DNA of 64,000 bases. It comes from Virgibacillus salarius. GTDB lineage: Bacteria; Bacillota; Bacilli; Bacillales; Amphibacillaceae. The stretch's first letter is position 1, and each line of letters opens with the position of its first letter. The translations under genes and the position numbers were made by a program. The notes under the pieces are model-generated. The model had not been told where the DNA came from and searched no databases. It was given only the letters and a program-made list of their open reading frames with translations. Of this stretch, positions 35,868-44,789 are shown one piece after another. The DNA lies in contig NZ_BAAACY010000053.1 of the NCBI RefSeq assembly GCF_039521925.1, positions 33,617 through 97,616 of the forward strand, written 5' to 3'.

Positions 35868-36266
35868 ATGTCGTTACGAAATACGATGGCCAAATTTTTT
35901 AGCAACCATGCTGAAACTAGAGATAACCATTGGGATACCTCACTCCAAACACATTATTATAAAACAACCAGAGATAAAGGAATGGGTACGCTAGAAGATA
36001 TGTTCAGACGTTCTGATACGTATCAACTACATTCAATATCGAAAGAACATGGTGAAATCAGTGTAAATATAAAAAAGGGAAAAAAGGCATTTATCATTGC
36101 AACTATTATAATGGTACGTCCCTATCAAACTGCAATAGATTTTTCCGTAACTACGGAATCGATTTTACCATTTGATTTTGGCTATAGTACAAAGGTAATA
36201 CAGCGACTTTATAACGAAATAAGTAAAGAGTTACCAATCATTACAAAACAAGACATGCATAGGTAG
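35868..36266 (+). CDS. Conserved cytosolic protein of unknown function
   Basis: 132 aa, no membrane helix in the N-terminal half; mixed alpha/beta with a hydrophobic strand-like segment KAFIIATIIMVRPY. Similar proteins sit upstream of nrdR in Bacillaceae and are labelled only cytosolic protein. A GTG at 35859 opens the frame, but GGGGTG lies 6 nt before the ATG at 35868. It is followed after 24 bp by nrdR and may share its transcript. Confidence 0.75.
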   Translation: MSLRNTMAKFFSNHAETRDNHWDTSLQTHYYKTTRDKGMGTLEDMFRRSDTYQLHSISKEHGEISVNIKKGKKAFIIATIIMVRPYQTAIDFSVTTESILPFDFGYSTKVIQRLYNEISKELPIITKQDMHR

Positions 36267-36290
36267 ACATGAGGAGTGGGGTTGAACGGT

Positions 36291-36752
36291 ATGAGGTGTT
36301 CAAATTGCCATAACAAAAGCACAAAGGTACTAGATTCGAGACCAATTGAAGAAGGACAATCCATCCGTAGACGTAGGGAATGTGAGCAGTGTGGCTTTCG
36401 ATTTACAACATTTGAACGAATTGAAGATGTTCCCTTAATTGTTGTAAAGAAGGATGGAGTGCGCCAAGAATTCAATCGTGAGAAATTAATACGAGGCTTA
36501 ATCAGAGCTTGTGAAAAACGACCGGTTCCACTAGAAAAAATAGAGGAAATTGCAGTTGAGGTAGAAAAAGAACTGCGTAATGAAGGAGTATCAGAAATTG
36601 ATAGTAAAGAGGTAGGCGAAAGGGTTATGGATCGACTTTCAAAAGTGGATGAAGTAGCTTATGTTCGTTTTGCTTCTGTGTACCGTCAATTTAAAGATAT
36701 TAGCGTTTTTCTTGATGAATTAAAAGACTTAATTAATACAGAGAATAAATAA
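36291..36752 (+). CDS. nrdR: NrdR, ribonucleotide reductase repressor
   Basis: 153 aa. The N-terminal zinc ribbon (MRCSNCHNKSTKVLDSR, then CEQCGFRFTTFER) binds NrdR boxes and the ATP-cone (about 48-138; VVKKDGVRQEFNREKLIRGL) senses dATP/ATP, repressing nrd genes. The frame opens at GTG 36276. The ATG at 36291 gives the usual MRCSNC start, but TTG 36282 has a better-placed GAGGAG, so a few extra residues are possible. It leads into dnaB-dnaI. Confidence 0.93.
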   Translation: MRCSNCHNKSTKVLDSRPIEEGQSIRRRRECEQCGFRFTTFERIEDVPLIVVKKDGVRQEFNREKLIRGLIRACEKRPVPLEKIEEIAVEVEKELRNEGVSEIDSKEVGERVMDRLSKVDEVAYVRFASVYRQFKDISVFLDELKDLINTENK

Positions 36753-36784
36753 ACATTATATGCTTAAATGAAAGGATTAGAGCA

Positions 36785-38128
36785 ATGGTGAACAGGATAG
36801 GAAAGATTTTACCTGTTGAAGGATATTATGTTGTACTTAAAGAAACACTACCGGTAGATTATGCTAAATCCCTAACGCATTTGTACCAACCGTTAATTGG
36901 AATTCAAGCGGTCACATTATATCAAACACTTCTTCATGAAATCGAATTACAGCTTAATAAATCAGAACCCCAAACACACCATACATTGATGAATTATTTA
37001 AATTTACCATTAGATGAGATCTATAGCGCCAGATTAAAACTAGAAGCAATTGGAATGTTAAAAACATTTAAAAGATCGGAAGGATCGAATAATGTTTTTA
37101 CGTATGAATTACAACAGCTATTTTCACCAGCGCATTTTTTTAAAGATCCAATGCTTTCACAGCTGCTGTATCATCATATAGGTAATGATAAATTTCAATT
37201 TTTAAAGCAGCATTTCACTCCATCACCAAACGAGTCCTTTGGTGTAAACATTACAGCTACGTTCCAGGATGTCTTTGAAACGGTAACACCATCGTACCAG
37301 CAAGAAAATATGGATGTGGAAGAAGCTGAATTGGATATGCTGGATGTAGATTTCTCGTGGATGGAGCATGCTTTAAAACAGCGTATGATACCTATAAGAA
37401 AAGTACTTACTACTCAAAATCGAAAACTCATTTCGCAAATGATGTTTCTGTATAATTTAGAGTCCCATGATATTGAAAAATCGGTATTATGGGCTTTAAC
37501 GGAGGAAAATTGTTTAAACACAGAAGAGTTTAAAGCGGCGTGTCACGATGTATTTAAGCAAAAGTATAGAGGGAATAATATAAGACTTTCAGCTAAAACA
37601 AGTCAAATGAAAAACGCTACTTCAAAATCCAAACAGCCACTCACTAAAGAGGAGCAATTAATTGAGCAATTAGAAACCATTTCTCCTAGACAATTGCTAG
37701 AAGATTTATCTAGCGGGAACCATGCTTCAGAGCAAGATTTGCGATTGATTCGTGATATTATGACGTCACAAGGTCTGCCATCACCAGTTATGAATGTGTT
37801 AATTCATTACGTTTTGCTGCAATCCAATATGAAATTATCTAAAGCATATGTAGAAAAAATTGCCAGTCATTGGTCAAGAGCGAATTTACAAACTGCAAAA
37901 GAGGCTATGGCATTTGCAAAGAAAGAAAAAGATAGCTACCAAAAAGTTAAAAAAACCAATAGTAGTTATGGTGTAAGAAACAAAAAAGAGGTTATTCCAG
38001 ACTGGTTTAAAGAGCAAAAGAAAAAACAACTACAGGCGACTGCTACCAAAGAAGAGGAAATCGACGAAGCGAAGGAACAGCGTGAATTAGAGGAATTGCT
38101 AAGGCAATATTCTAGTAACAATAAATAA
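36785..38128 (+). CDS. dnaB: DnaB, replication initiation and membrane attachment protein
   Basis: Firmicute-specific helicase co-loader (447 aa; not the E. coli DnaB helicase). It acts with DnaD and DnaI at oriC and on restart forks. The N-terminal winged-helix region (LTHLYQPLIGIQAVTLYQTLL) and a C-terminal DnaB/DnaD-like domain are seen, the latter ending in a charged tail (KEQRELEELLRQY). AAAGGATTAGAG precedes the ATG. nrdR-dnaB-dnaI is the B. subtilis order. Confidence 0.93.
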   Translation: MVNRIGKILPVEGYYVVLKETLPVDYAKSLTHLYQPLIGIQAVTLYQTLLHEIELQLNKSEPQTHHTLMNYLNLPLDEIYSARLKLEAIGMLKTFKRSEGSNNVFTYELQQLFSPAHFFKDPMLSQLLYHHIGNDKFQFLKQHFTPSPNESFGVNITATFQDVFETVTPSYQQENMDVEEAELDMLDVDFSWMEHALKQRMIPIRKVLTTQNRKLISQMMFLYNLESHDIEKSVLWALTEENCLNTEEFKAACHDVFKQKYRGNNIRLSAKTSQMKNATSKSKQPLTKEEQLIEQLETISPRQLLEDLSSGNHASEQDLRLIRDIMTSQGLPSPVMNVLIHYVLLQSNMKLSKAYVEKIASHWSRANLQTAKEAMAFAKKEKDSYQKVKKTNSSYGVRNKKEVIPDWFKEQKKKQLQATATKEEEIDEAKEQRELEELLRQYSSNNK

Positions 38129-38149
38129 GCATGATTAAGGATGATTGAA

Positions 38150-39076
38150 ATGAAGCCAGTACAATCTTCACTAAAAAAGTGGATGAGGGGAAATAATAAT
38201 TTTCAAGAAAACTATACAAAAATTAAGCATGAAATTTTAAGTGACCCTGAAATATCGGTATTTCTATCTCAGCATCCTCAATTACCACAGTCTGAAATTG
38301 ATAAAAACTTAATGAAACTATATGAATACAAGTCACAATCAAAACAGTGTGATAATTGTACTTGCTTCGCTGAATGTAAAAATATGCTTCAGGGATATTC
38401 TCCAAATCTATATGTAGAGGGAAAAGAGATACATTTATCTTATGAAAAATGCCATCTTCGTATAGATCATGAGAGACAACAAGAGCAACAAAAGTTAGTG
38501 CAAAGCTTATACATGCCTAAGCAAATCTTAGAAGCAGCTATTGATGATATCGATACAGATCCAAAACGTAGTAAGGCAGTCCGAGACTTGTTGCAATTTG
38601 TTGAAGAAGCAAAATCTGGAATACCTGAAAAAGGTATTTACTTTTATGGCCCGTTTGGAGTAGGAAAAACATATTTTTTAGGAGCATTGGCTAATAAATT
38701 AAAAGAACTTCATATTTCCTCTACACTCATTTATATGCCAGAGTTTGTACGCGAGATAAAATCCTCGATGAAAGACGATACCGTTAATAAAAAATTGGAT
38801 TACTTCAAAAAAGCAGATGTTTTAATGCTTGATGATATTGGCGCGGAAATGCAATCTTCCTGGTTTCGAGATGAGATTCTCGGTTCGTTGCTACAATATC
38901 GAATGATGGAAGGACTCCCAGTTTTTTTCACTTCCAATTATAGTATGGGGCAGCTGGAAGATCACCTTGCTCAAACGAAAAGTGGTGTAGAGCAAGTCAA
39001 AGCTGGTCGTATTATTGAAAGAATGAAACAAGTTAGTAAAGAAGTCCATATAAATTCCGAAAATAGAAGACAATAA
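38150..39076 (+). CDS. dnaI: DnaI, helicase-loading AAA+ ATPase
   Basis: Loads the replicative helicase DnaC (308 aa). The N-terminal helicase-binding domain carries zinc-ligand Cys residues (CDNCTCFAECKNM); the AAA+ domain shows Walker A GPFGVGKTYFLGAL, Walker B VLMLDDIG and sensor FTSNYS. The frame starts at ATG 38141, but AAGGA is too close to it. The ATG at 38150 gives MKPVQSSLKKW, like the family. A strong terminator follows. Confidence 0.95.
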   Translation: MKPVQSSLKKWMRGNNNFQENYTKIKHEILSDPEISVFLSQHPQLPQSEIDKNLMKLYEYKSQSKQCDNCTCFAECKNMLQGYSPNLYVEGKEIHLSYEKCHLRIDHERQQEQQKLVQSLYMPKQILEAAIDDIDTDPKRSKAVRDLLQFVEEAKSGIPEKGIYFYGPFGVGKTYFLGALANKLKELHISSTLIYMPEFVREIKSSMKDDTVNKKLDYFKKADVLMLDDIGAEMQSSWFRDEILGSLLQYRMMEGLPVFFTSNYSMGQLEDHLAQTKSGVEQVKAGRIIERMKQVSKEVHINSENRRQ

Positions 39077-39082
39077 TCTAGT

Positions 39083-39113
39083 AAAGAGCTTGAAAAAATT
39101 CAAGCTCTTTTTT
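39083..39113 (+). terminator. Terminator of nrdR-dnaB-dnaI
   Basis: 12-bp stem AAAGAGCTTGAA/TTCAAGCTCTTT, AAAA loop, T run. Confidence 0.9.
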
Positions 39114-39186
39114 ATAAGTTAAGAAAGTATAAAATCAGTGCAATGACTGCGTTAAGCCAAGTAGTTATTTTGAAATGTTTGATGTA

Positions 39187-39340
39187 TATTGGCAATGCTC
39201 CGACGAATTACTTCGCTTTCCGGGCACGGCCTCAACTAACTTTGCAAAGAAGAACACGTTGCAAAGTGGATTTTCGGCTCGCGCTAATCCCGCAGGAGTC
39301 TACGTAATTCGTCTCCGCTATGAGAAGGTGCAACAATTCT
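39187..39340. repeat. rptC copy
   Basis: ACTTCGCTTTCCGGGCACGG, CTCAACTAACTTTG, TCGGCTCGCGCTAATCCCGC. The same motifs appear in reverse orientation at 39430-39612. Confidence 0.6.
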
Positions 39341-39429
39341 TATTATAAGTAATAGGTTGACTTTTTTTTACAATGGGTAAAGTAAAAATCGCTATCCGTG
39401 AGTATAAAAGCAGCTGTGTTACTTCATGC

Positions 39430-39612
39430 TAGCGTTGTAGAGCCTGATAATAGCGAAGGGCGGCCACTTCAACTCCTGTGGGAAATGTTTGACCTGAAGA
39501 TCCACTTTTTTGAGCGGGTTTTGCTAAAAAAGTTAGCTAAAGGACAAACCCCACGGAAAGGGAAGTGGGCAGCCGGAGTGGTGGTCAAGCAAGCAGTAGC
39601 TATTATTCCATA
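39430..39612. repeat. rptC copy, opposite orientation
   Basis: GAAGGGCGGCCACTTCAACT, AAAGTTAGCTAAAGGACAAA, CCACGGAAAGGGAAGTGGGC. An open frame of 71 aa runs across it (39398-39613), but it has no ribosome site and is judged an artefact of the repeat. Confidence 0.55.
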
Positions 39613-39707
39613 ATAGCTACTAGAGAAAGCGTAAATCTGAGCATTTAGTGATAAGGACTGAGCGAATTTTGCTCAGTTTTTCTTAATAGTCTAGGAAATG
39701 AAGGAAA

Positions 39708-39894
39708 CTATAAAATTTGTGCCTGTGGATAAATAGGCGCATGTTGAGCCGCGTCCGAAACCTAGGCAACTTCACGAATTGCCCTAGGAGTAGGAGAAGT
39801 CATCATCGGCTCGTAAGCTCACTTTGTTTCCTTTATTTCCGTTGACTCGCTCCATTCGCTACGTTTCTATTCGGGCGTTTGCACTTTTTGTTCT
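39708..39894 (+). repeat. rptB copy 4
   Basis: From TATAAAATTTGTGCCTGTGG to GGGCGTTTGCACTTTTTGTTCT. It lies between the rptC pair and the Fur box upstream of dhbA. The rest of 39895-40120 is AT-rich without a recognisable element. Confidence 0.8.
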
Positions 39895-40124
39895 TTTACA
39901 GAAAAGAAAAGTATAAATAAGGGAAGAAAATTTAATATATCATAATATTCCGGTTTTTCATATTACTGCATAATTTTTAGCGTACATAATGAAAAAGACT
40001 TATCTGCTAGTTAGGATACTTGGATTCGCTAATTCTTTTGAAGCAGTACTAAACTTCCAATTGGTAAAAAGTTCAAATTATTACTTGATTTCATCATTGA
40101 GAACAGTTATCATTTAACTTAAAT

Positions 40125-40149
40125 ATTGATAATGATAATCATTATCAAT
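40125..40149. promoter_or_regulatory. Fur box controlling the dhb cluster
   Basis: A perfect 25-nt palindrome (12+1+12) whose core, GATAATGATAATCATTATC at 40128-40146, is the classic 19-bp Fur consensus with no mismatch. It lies 53 bp before dhbA, so iron-loaded Fur should shut off the whole cluster. Confidence 0.95.
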
Positions 40150-40202
40150 TGAATGATTTAGATAACTATTTAGTACAAGAATAGATTGGAAGGAATGAAG
40201 TC

Positions 40203-40988
40203 ATGCAATTTACAGGAATAACTGGAAAGGTTGCTGTTGTAACCGGTGCCTGTGGTGGCATGGGTCAGTCCATTGTTGAAGGGCTTTCTGATAATGGTGC
40301 TCATGTAGTTGCACTGGATAACAATACAGAAAAACTATTTGCATTTGTAAGTGAGCTAAAGCAAAACGGCCATCACATAACAGCTTTTACACTGGATATT
40401 CGTAATTATGAAAAGGTCGCAGAAACAATAGACATGATTGAACGTGAAGTAGGACCAATTGAAATTCTCATTCATGCCGCTGGGGTACTTTTTTTAGATT
40501 CTGTCGTTTCGCTTCCTAAATCAAATTGGGATACCACCTTTGAAGTCAACACTAGCGGTGTGTTCCATATTGTCCAAGCCATTACAAGACGAATGATCCC
40601 TCGTCAAGCTGGTGCAATTGTCGTAGTTAGTTCAAATGCTGCTCGAATGCCTAGAATGTCGATGGCAGCATATGCAGCTTCAAAAGCAGCTACTACAATG
40701 TTTGTCAAATGTTTAGGATTAGAACTAGCCAATTATAATATCCGCTGCAACATTGTTTCGCCGGGATCAACGAACACCGAGATGCTTAAACAACTGTGGA
40801 AGAATGACACAGGAGAACAAGTATCGATAAATGGTACTGCAGAAGAATATCGACTTGGTATTCCGCTAAGAAAAATTGGAGAGCCCGTTGATGTAACAAA
40901 CACTATTTTATTTCTTATATCTGATATGGCTGGTCATATTACTATGGAAGATATATGTGTAGATGGTGGAGCAACATTAGGGTTGTAA
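40203..40988 (+). CDS. dhbA: 2,3-dihydro-2,3-dihydroxybenzoate dehydrogenase
   Basis: Short-chain dehydrogenase (261 aa) that oxidises 2,3-dihydro-DHB to 2,3-dihydroxybenzoate with NAD, the last step of DHB synthesis. The cofactor motif VVTGACGGMGQSI, the Asn-Ala-Ala-Gly equivalent HAAGVLF, and catalytic Ser and YxxxK (VVVSSNAARMPRMSMAAYAASK) are present. TTGGAAGGAATG precedes the ATG. First gene of the Fur-controlled operon; dhbC follows after 24 bp. Confidence 0.95.
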   Translation: MQFTGITGKVAVVTGACGGMGQSIVEGLSDNGAHVVALDNNTEKLFAFVSELKQNGHHITAFTLDIRNYEKVAETIDMIEREVGPIEILIHAAGVLFLDSVVSLPKSNWDTTFEVNTSGVFHIVQAITRRMIPRQAGAIVVVSSNAARMPRMSMAAYAASKAATTMFVKCLGLELANYNIRCNIVSPGSTNTEMLKQLWKNDTGEQVSINGTAEEYRLGIPLRKIGEPVDVTNTILFLISDMAGHITMEDICVDGGATLGL

Positions 40989-41012
40989 AATTCATCCAAA
41001 GGAGGATATAAA

Positions 41013-42194
41013 TTGATAAATACTACTGCTTCTAATCAAAGTAAACAGATAACTTTACTTCAAAATTATCAAAAGGGCGATTTTTTATTAGCATCGCCAA
41101 AGCAAATGATCTTGGGTAAAGGAGTTTTTGCAAACGTTCATATGTTAAATAGCCACGGAATAATAGAGCAAATGAAACAGTCGTTGAATCAAGCAAAATT
41201 GACTGGTCATGCCAGACCAATTGTGATGGGAGCGATCCCGTTTGATTTTTCCGAGTCACCGAAACTGGTGATTCCGAAAGAGATATCTACTGCTGCTCCA
41301 TTAGAAGTGAAAAAGCAAGTAGAGTGGAGGAAAGCTTCAAGCTCTACCTTTGAAATAAAGGCAGTTCCTGATCCTGAGGTATATATGGAAGGTGTACGTA
41401 AGGGGCTAAAGGCTATTGACACAGATCACATACAAAAAATTGTTTTATCCAGATCATTACATATTACCTCTGCTGAAAGGATAGATACACATCAATTATT
41501 AAAAAATCTAGCTTACTCAAATAAAACGGGATACACATTTGCAGTTGATGTATCATTGAATGAGCAGAAAGATACTGAGCCTCGAACATTAATTGGTGCA
41601 AGCCCAGAATTGCTTGTATCTAAGACAGGACAAAAAATAGTAGCGAATCCGTTAGCGGGATCACGACCTCGCTGTAAAGATCCGTTGGAGGATGAGCAAC
41701 AAGCCAAAGAATTATTGGAATCCGCCAAAGATTTACATGAACATGCAGTAGTCGTAGATGCAGTAAAAAAATCGCTTCAGGAATATTGTCTGGAATTACA
41801 TGTACCTACAACACCTTCCATAATAAAGACAGAAGCAATGTGGCATCTTTCTACGGAAATTAACGGTATTCTAAAAGATCCGCACGTGACTTCCATTGAG
41901 TTAGCAATGGCTCTACACCCAACACCAGCTATTTGCGGTTTCCCCACAGAAGCTGCTCGCAATACGATTCAAGAAATTGAACCATTTGATCGTGGATTTT
42001 TTACTGGAATGGTAGGATGGTGTGATGAGGCAGGAGATGGAGAATGGATAGTCACCATTCGCTGTGCTGAAATTTGTGGTCGAAACCTTCAGTTATTTGC
42101 TGGAGCTGGAATAGTCACTGGTTCAAAGCCAGAAGATGAATTAGCAGAAACGGCAGCTAAGTTTGGCACGATGCTGCAGGGACTAGGCATTTAA
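41013..42194 (+). CDS. dhbC: Isochorismate synthase
   Basis: Mg-dependent conversion of chorismate to isochorismate (393 aa). The chorismate-binding fold shows KIVLSRSL with the general-base Lys, the region NPLAGSRPRC, ALHPTPAICGFPTE, and the metal-binding GFFTGMVGWCDEAGDGEWIVTIRCAEI. Start is TTG at 41013 with AAGGAGGAT 6 nt upstream. It commits chorismate to the siderophore and is fed by the DAHP synthase at the end of the cluster. Confidence 0.95.
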   Translation: MINTTASNQSKQITLLQNYQKGDFLLASPKQMILGKGVFANVHMLNSHGIIEQMKQSLNQAKLTGHARPIVMGAIPFDFSESPKLVIPKEISTAAPLEVKKQVEWRKASSSTFEIKAVPDPEVYMEGVRKGLKAIDTDHIQKIVLSRSLHITSAERIDTHQLLKNLAYSNKTGYTFAVDVSLNEQKDTEPRTLIGASPELLVSKTGQKIVANPLAGSRPRCKDPLEDEQQAKELLESAKDLHEHAVVVDAVKKSLQEYCLELHVPTTPSIIKTEAMWHLSTEINGILKDPHVTSIELAMALHPTPAICGFPTEAARNTIQEIEPFDRGFFTGMVGWCDEAGDGEWIVTIRCAEICGRNLQLFAGAGIVTGSKPEDELAETAAKFGTMLQGLGI

Positions 42195-42222
42195 GTCCTG
42201 AAAAATGAAGGAGGGATTAAAT

Positions 42223-43836
42223 ATGGTTCTAGATGGATGTCCAACTTGGCCAGAAGAATATGCTGCATATTATCGAGAGGAAGGATGCTGGGAAGGAAAA
42301 ACATTTGGAGACCTATTGGCGGAAAATGCCAAAAAATACGAGAATCGAATAGCCATGACTGATGGAGAAGTTGAAGTGTCTTACAGTGAGTTTAATAAAA
42401 AAGTGAATCAGCTAGCAGTAGGTTTCCAAAAATTAGGGATACAAAAAGGTGATCGTGTTGTCGTTCAACTGCCTAATCAAATTGCCTTTTTTGATGTCGT
42501 TTTTGCGTTGTTTCGGTTAGGCGCAATTCCTGTATATGCGCTTCCAGCCCATCGATATAGCGAAATTCACTATTTTTGTGAATTTGCGGAAGCAAAAGCA
42601 TATATTATTCCTGACACGTATGGAGGATTTAACTATACATTGTTAGCCAGTGAGGTACAAAAAAGCGTAAATTCACTTGAACATATCATCGTTCATGGTG
42701 AGGCAAATAAATACACGTCGCTTTTTGATTTGTATTTACAAGCAGATTTTAAGGAACCTGAAATTAAAGCAAGTGAAATAGCGTTCTTGCAGTTGTCAGG
42801 AGGTAGTACAGGGCTGTCCAAATTAATACCGCGTACACATGATGACTATATGTATTCATTGCGCGTGAGTAATCAAATTTGTCAAATAACTAAAAATAGT
42901 GTGTATTTGGCTGTGCTACCAATCGCACATAATTTCCCGATGAGTTCTCCAGGTGTGTTAGGAATTTTGTATGCAGGAGGAAAGATAGTTCTTGCTTCTG
43001 GATCAAGTCCAGATGAAGCATTTCCGCTGATTCAGAAAGAGCAAGTAACGATTACAGCGCTTGTCCCACCGATAGCATTGATATGGCTAGAAGCGATTAA
43101 AAATCGAAGGGATGATTTATCAAGCTTACAGGTTATTCAAGTTGGTGGAGCAAAATTTAGTGCTGAAGTAGCGCAGCGAATACAACCTTCTTTTGGCTGT
43201 AAATTACAACAGGTATTTGGAATGGCTGAAGGTCTTGTAAATTATACTCGTTTGGATGATCCGGATGAGATTATTATACACACACAGGGAAAACCAATGT
43301 CTCCATATGATGAAATAAAGATTGTAGATGAAGACGATAACCTTGTTGCCACAGGTGAAGTAGGGGAACTATTAACCCGTGGTCCATATACCATATGTGG
43401 CTATTATAATGCGCCAGCACATAATCGAAAAGCATTTACCAGTGATGGCTTTTACCGAACCGGTGATTTAGTTAGTGTAAATGAACATGGTTATATTACC
43501 GTAGAAGGCCGTGATAAGGATCAAATTAATAGAGGAGGAGAAAAGATCGCAGCAGAGGAAGTAGAGAATCATTTGCTGGCACATTCAAATGTATTTGACG
43601 TCGCCGTTGTTGCGATGCCGGATAAATTCCTTGGTGAACGATCTTGTGCATTTATTATTCTCCATTCTGCTTCAGATCACCCAGGTGAGTTCAAACAATT
43701 TTTAAGGGAAAGGGGTTTGGCAGCATATAAAATACCTGATCGTGTAGAAATCGTTGAAACGTTTCCCAAAACTCCATTCGGTAAGGTCAATAAAAAAACA
43801 CTACGACAAAAAATTGATCAAAAATTAAAAATATAA
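42223..43836 (+). CDS. dhbE: 2,3-dihydroxybenzoate-AMP ligase
   Basis: Stand-alone adenylation enzyme (537 aa) that activates DHB and loads it onto the aryl-carrier domain of DhbB. It has the P-loop-like LQLSGGSTGLSKLIPRTHDDY, the aryl-acid signature PIAHNFPMSSPG, FGMAEGLVNYTR, and GRDKDQINRGGEKI before the C-terminal catalytic Lys (KTPFGKVNKK). The frame opens at 42205; GAAGGAGGG precedes the ATG at 42223, which gives MVLDGCPTWP. Confidence 0.95.
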   Translation: MVLDGCPTWPEEYAAYYREEGCWEGKTFGDLLAENAKKYENRIAMTDGEVEVSYSEFNKKVNQLAVGFQKLGIQKGDRVVVQLPNQIAFFDVVFALFRLGAIPVYALPAHRYSEIHYFCEFAEAKAYIIPDTYGGFNYTLLASEVQKSVNSLEHIIVHGEANKYTSLFDLYLQADFKEPEIKASEIAFLQLSGGSTGLSKLIPRTHDDYMYSLRVSNQICQITKNSVYLAVLPIAHNFPMSSPGVLGILYAGGKIVLASGSSPDEAFPLIQKEQVTITALVPPIALIWLEAIKNRRDDLSSLQVIQVGGAKFSAEVAQRIQPSFGCKLQQVFGMAEGLVNYTRLDDPDEIIIHTQGKPMSPYDEIKIVDEDDNLVATGEVGELLTRGPYTICGYYNAPAHNRKAFTSDGFYRTGDLVSVNEHGYITVEGRDKDQINRGGEKIAAEEVENHLLAHSNVFDVAVVAMPDKFLGERSCAFIILHSASDHPGEFKQFLRERGLAAYKIPDRVEIVETFPKTPFGKVNKKTLRQKIDQKLKI

Positions 43837-43862
43837 TTATTACTTGAAAGGAAGTGGATAAG

Positions 43863-44756
43863 ATGGGACTTCCATCTATAACGACATATCCGATGCCGCA
43901 ATCTTCGGATTTACCAAATAATAAGGTGGACTGGAAGGTTGATCCTAAACGAGCGGTTCTGCTTATACATGATATGCAGCAATATTTTATTAATGCTTAT
44001 GATTCTAAGCAATCTCCTTTGCCTGAACTAGTGAACAATATTAAGGATCTTAAACAACGCTGTACACAATTAAATATCCCAGTATTCTACACAGCTCAGC
44101 CAGGCAATCAAGCTCCAGCTGATCGGGCACTATTACAAGATTTTTGGGGATCTGGATTAAGCGCAAGTATACAGGAAACACAGATTATTAAAGAGCTTAC
44201 TCCAGTTGAATCGGATACGGTGCTAACTAAATGGCGCTATAGTGCTTTTAAAAAGTCAGATTTATTACGTATTTTACAAGAAAGCGATAAGGATCAAATT
44301 ATCATTACAGGTGTCTATGCACATATTGGTTGTTTAGTTACTGCTACGGATGCATTTATGGAAGATATTCAATCCTTTTTTGTAGCTGATGCAGTAGCTG
44401 ATTTTTCAGAGGCAGATCATCAAATGGCCCTACAATATGCTGCGACTCGATGTGGATACTGTCTAACTACAGAAGCTGTTTTACGTGATCTTATCTCACA
44501 TCAAGATTTAAATCAGGATGACGCGTTTTCGTTTTCAGATATGAAAATACAAATAGCGAATTTGCTCGATATTCATCCTGACGATATTGCCAATAGGGAT
44601 AATCTACTAGATATAGGACTTGATTCGATTCGGATGATGAGTTTAGTTGAAGAATGGAGACAGCAAGGAATCGAAGTTAACTTTATGAAGTTAGTAGAAA
44701 GACCTACACTTCATGATTGGTGGGAAATGATTACTGGGATACCACAAAATACGTAA
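43863..44756 (+). CDS. dhbB: Isochorismatase with aryl-carrier domain
   Basis: Bifunctional 297-aa protein. The N-terminal isochorismatase (about 1-210; LLIHDMQQYFI, LTKWRYSAF, GVYAHIGCLVTA) hydrolyses isochorismate to 2,3-dihydro-DHB. The C-terminal carrier domain (about 220-290) bears the phosphopantetheine Ser in LLDIGLDSIRMMSLVEEW and presents DHB to DhbF. The frame opens at GTG 43854; AAAGGAAGTGG fits the ATG at 43863. The Sfp-type gene of this cluster presumably modifies it. Confidence 0.95.
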   Translation: MGLPSITTYPMPQSSDLPNNKVDWKVDPKRAVLLIHDMQQYFINAYDSKQSPLPELVNNIKDLKQRCTQLNIPVFYTAQPGNQAPADRALLQDFWGSGLSASIQETQIIKELTPVESDTVLTKWRYSAFKKSDLLRILQESDKDQIIITGVYAHIGCLVTATDAFMEDIQSFFVADAVADFSEADHQMALQYAATRCGYCLTTEAVLRDLISHQDLNQDDAFSFSDMKIQIANLLDIHPDDIANRDNLLDIGLDSIRMMSLVEEWRQQGIEVNFMKLVERPTLHDWWEMITGIPQNT

Positions 44757-44789
44757 TGTAGTGTCTATGGATAGGAGGTAACAACGTTT

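Noticed and set aside
39398..39613. 71-aa frame upstream of the siderophore cluster
   Set aside because: It overlaps an rptC repeat and lacks a ribosome site and any family pattern.
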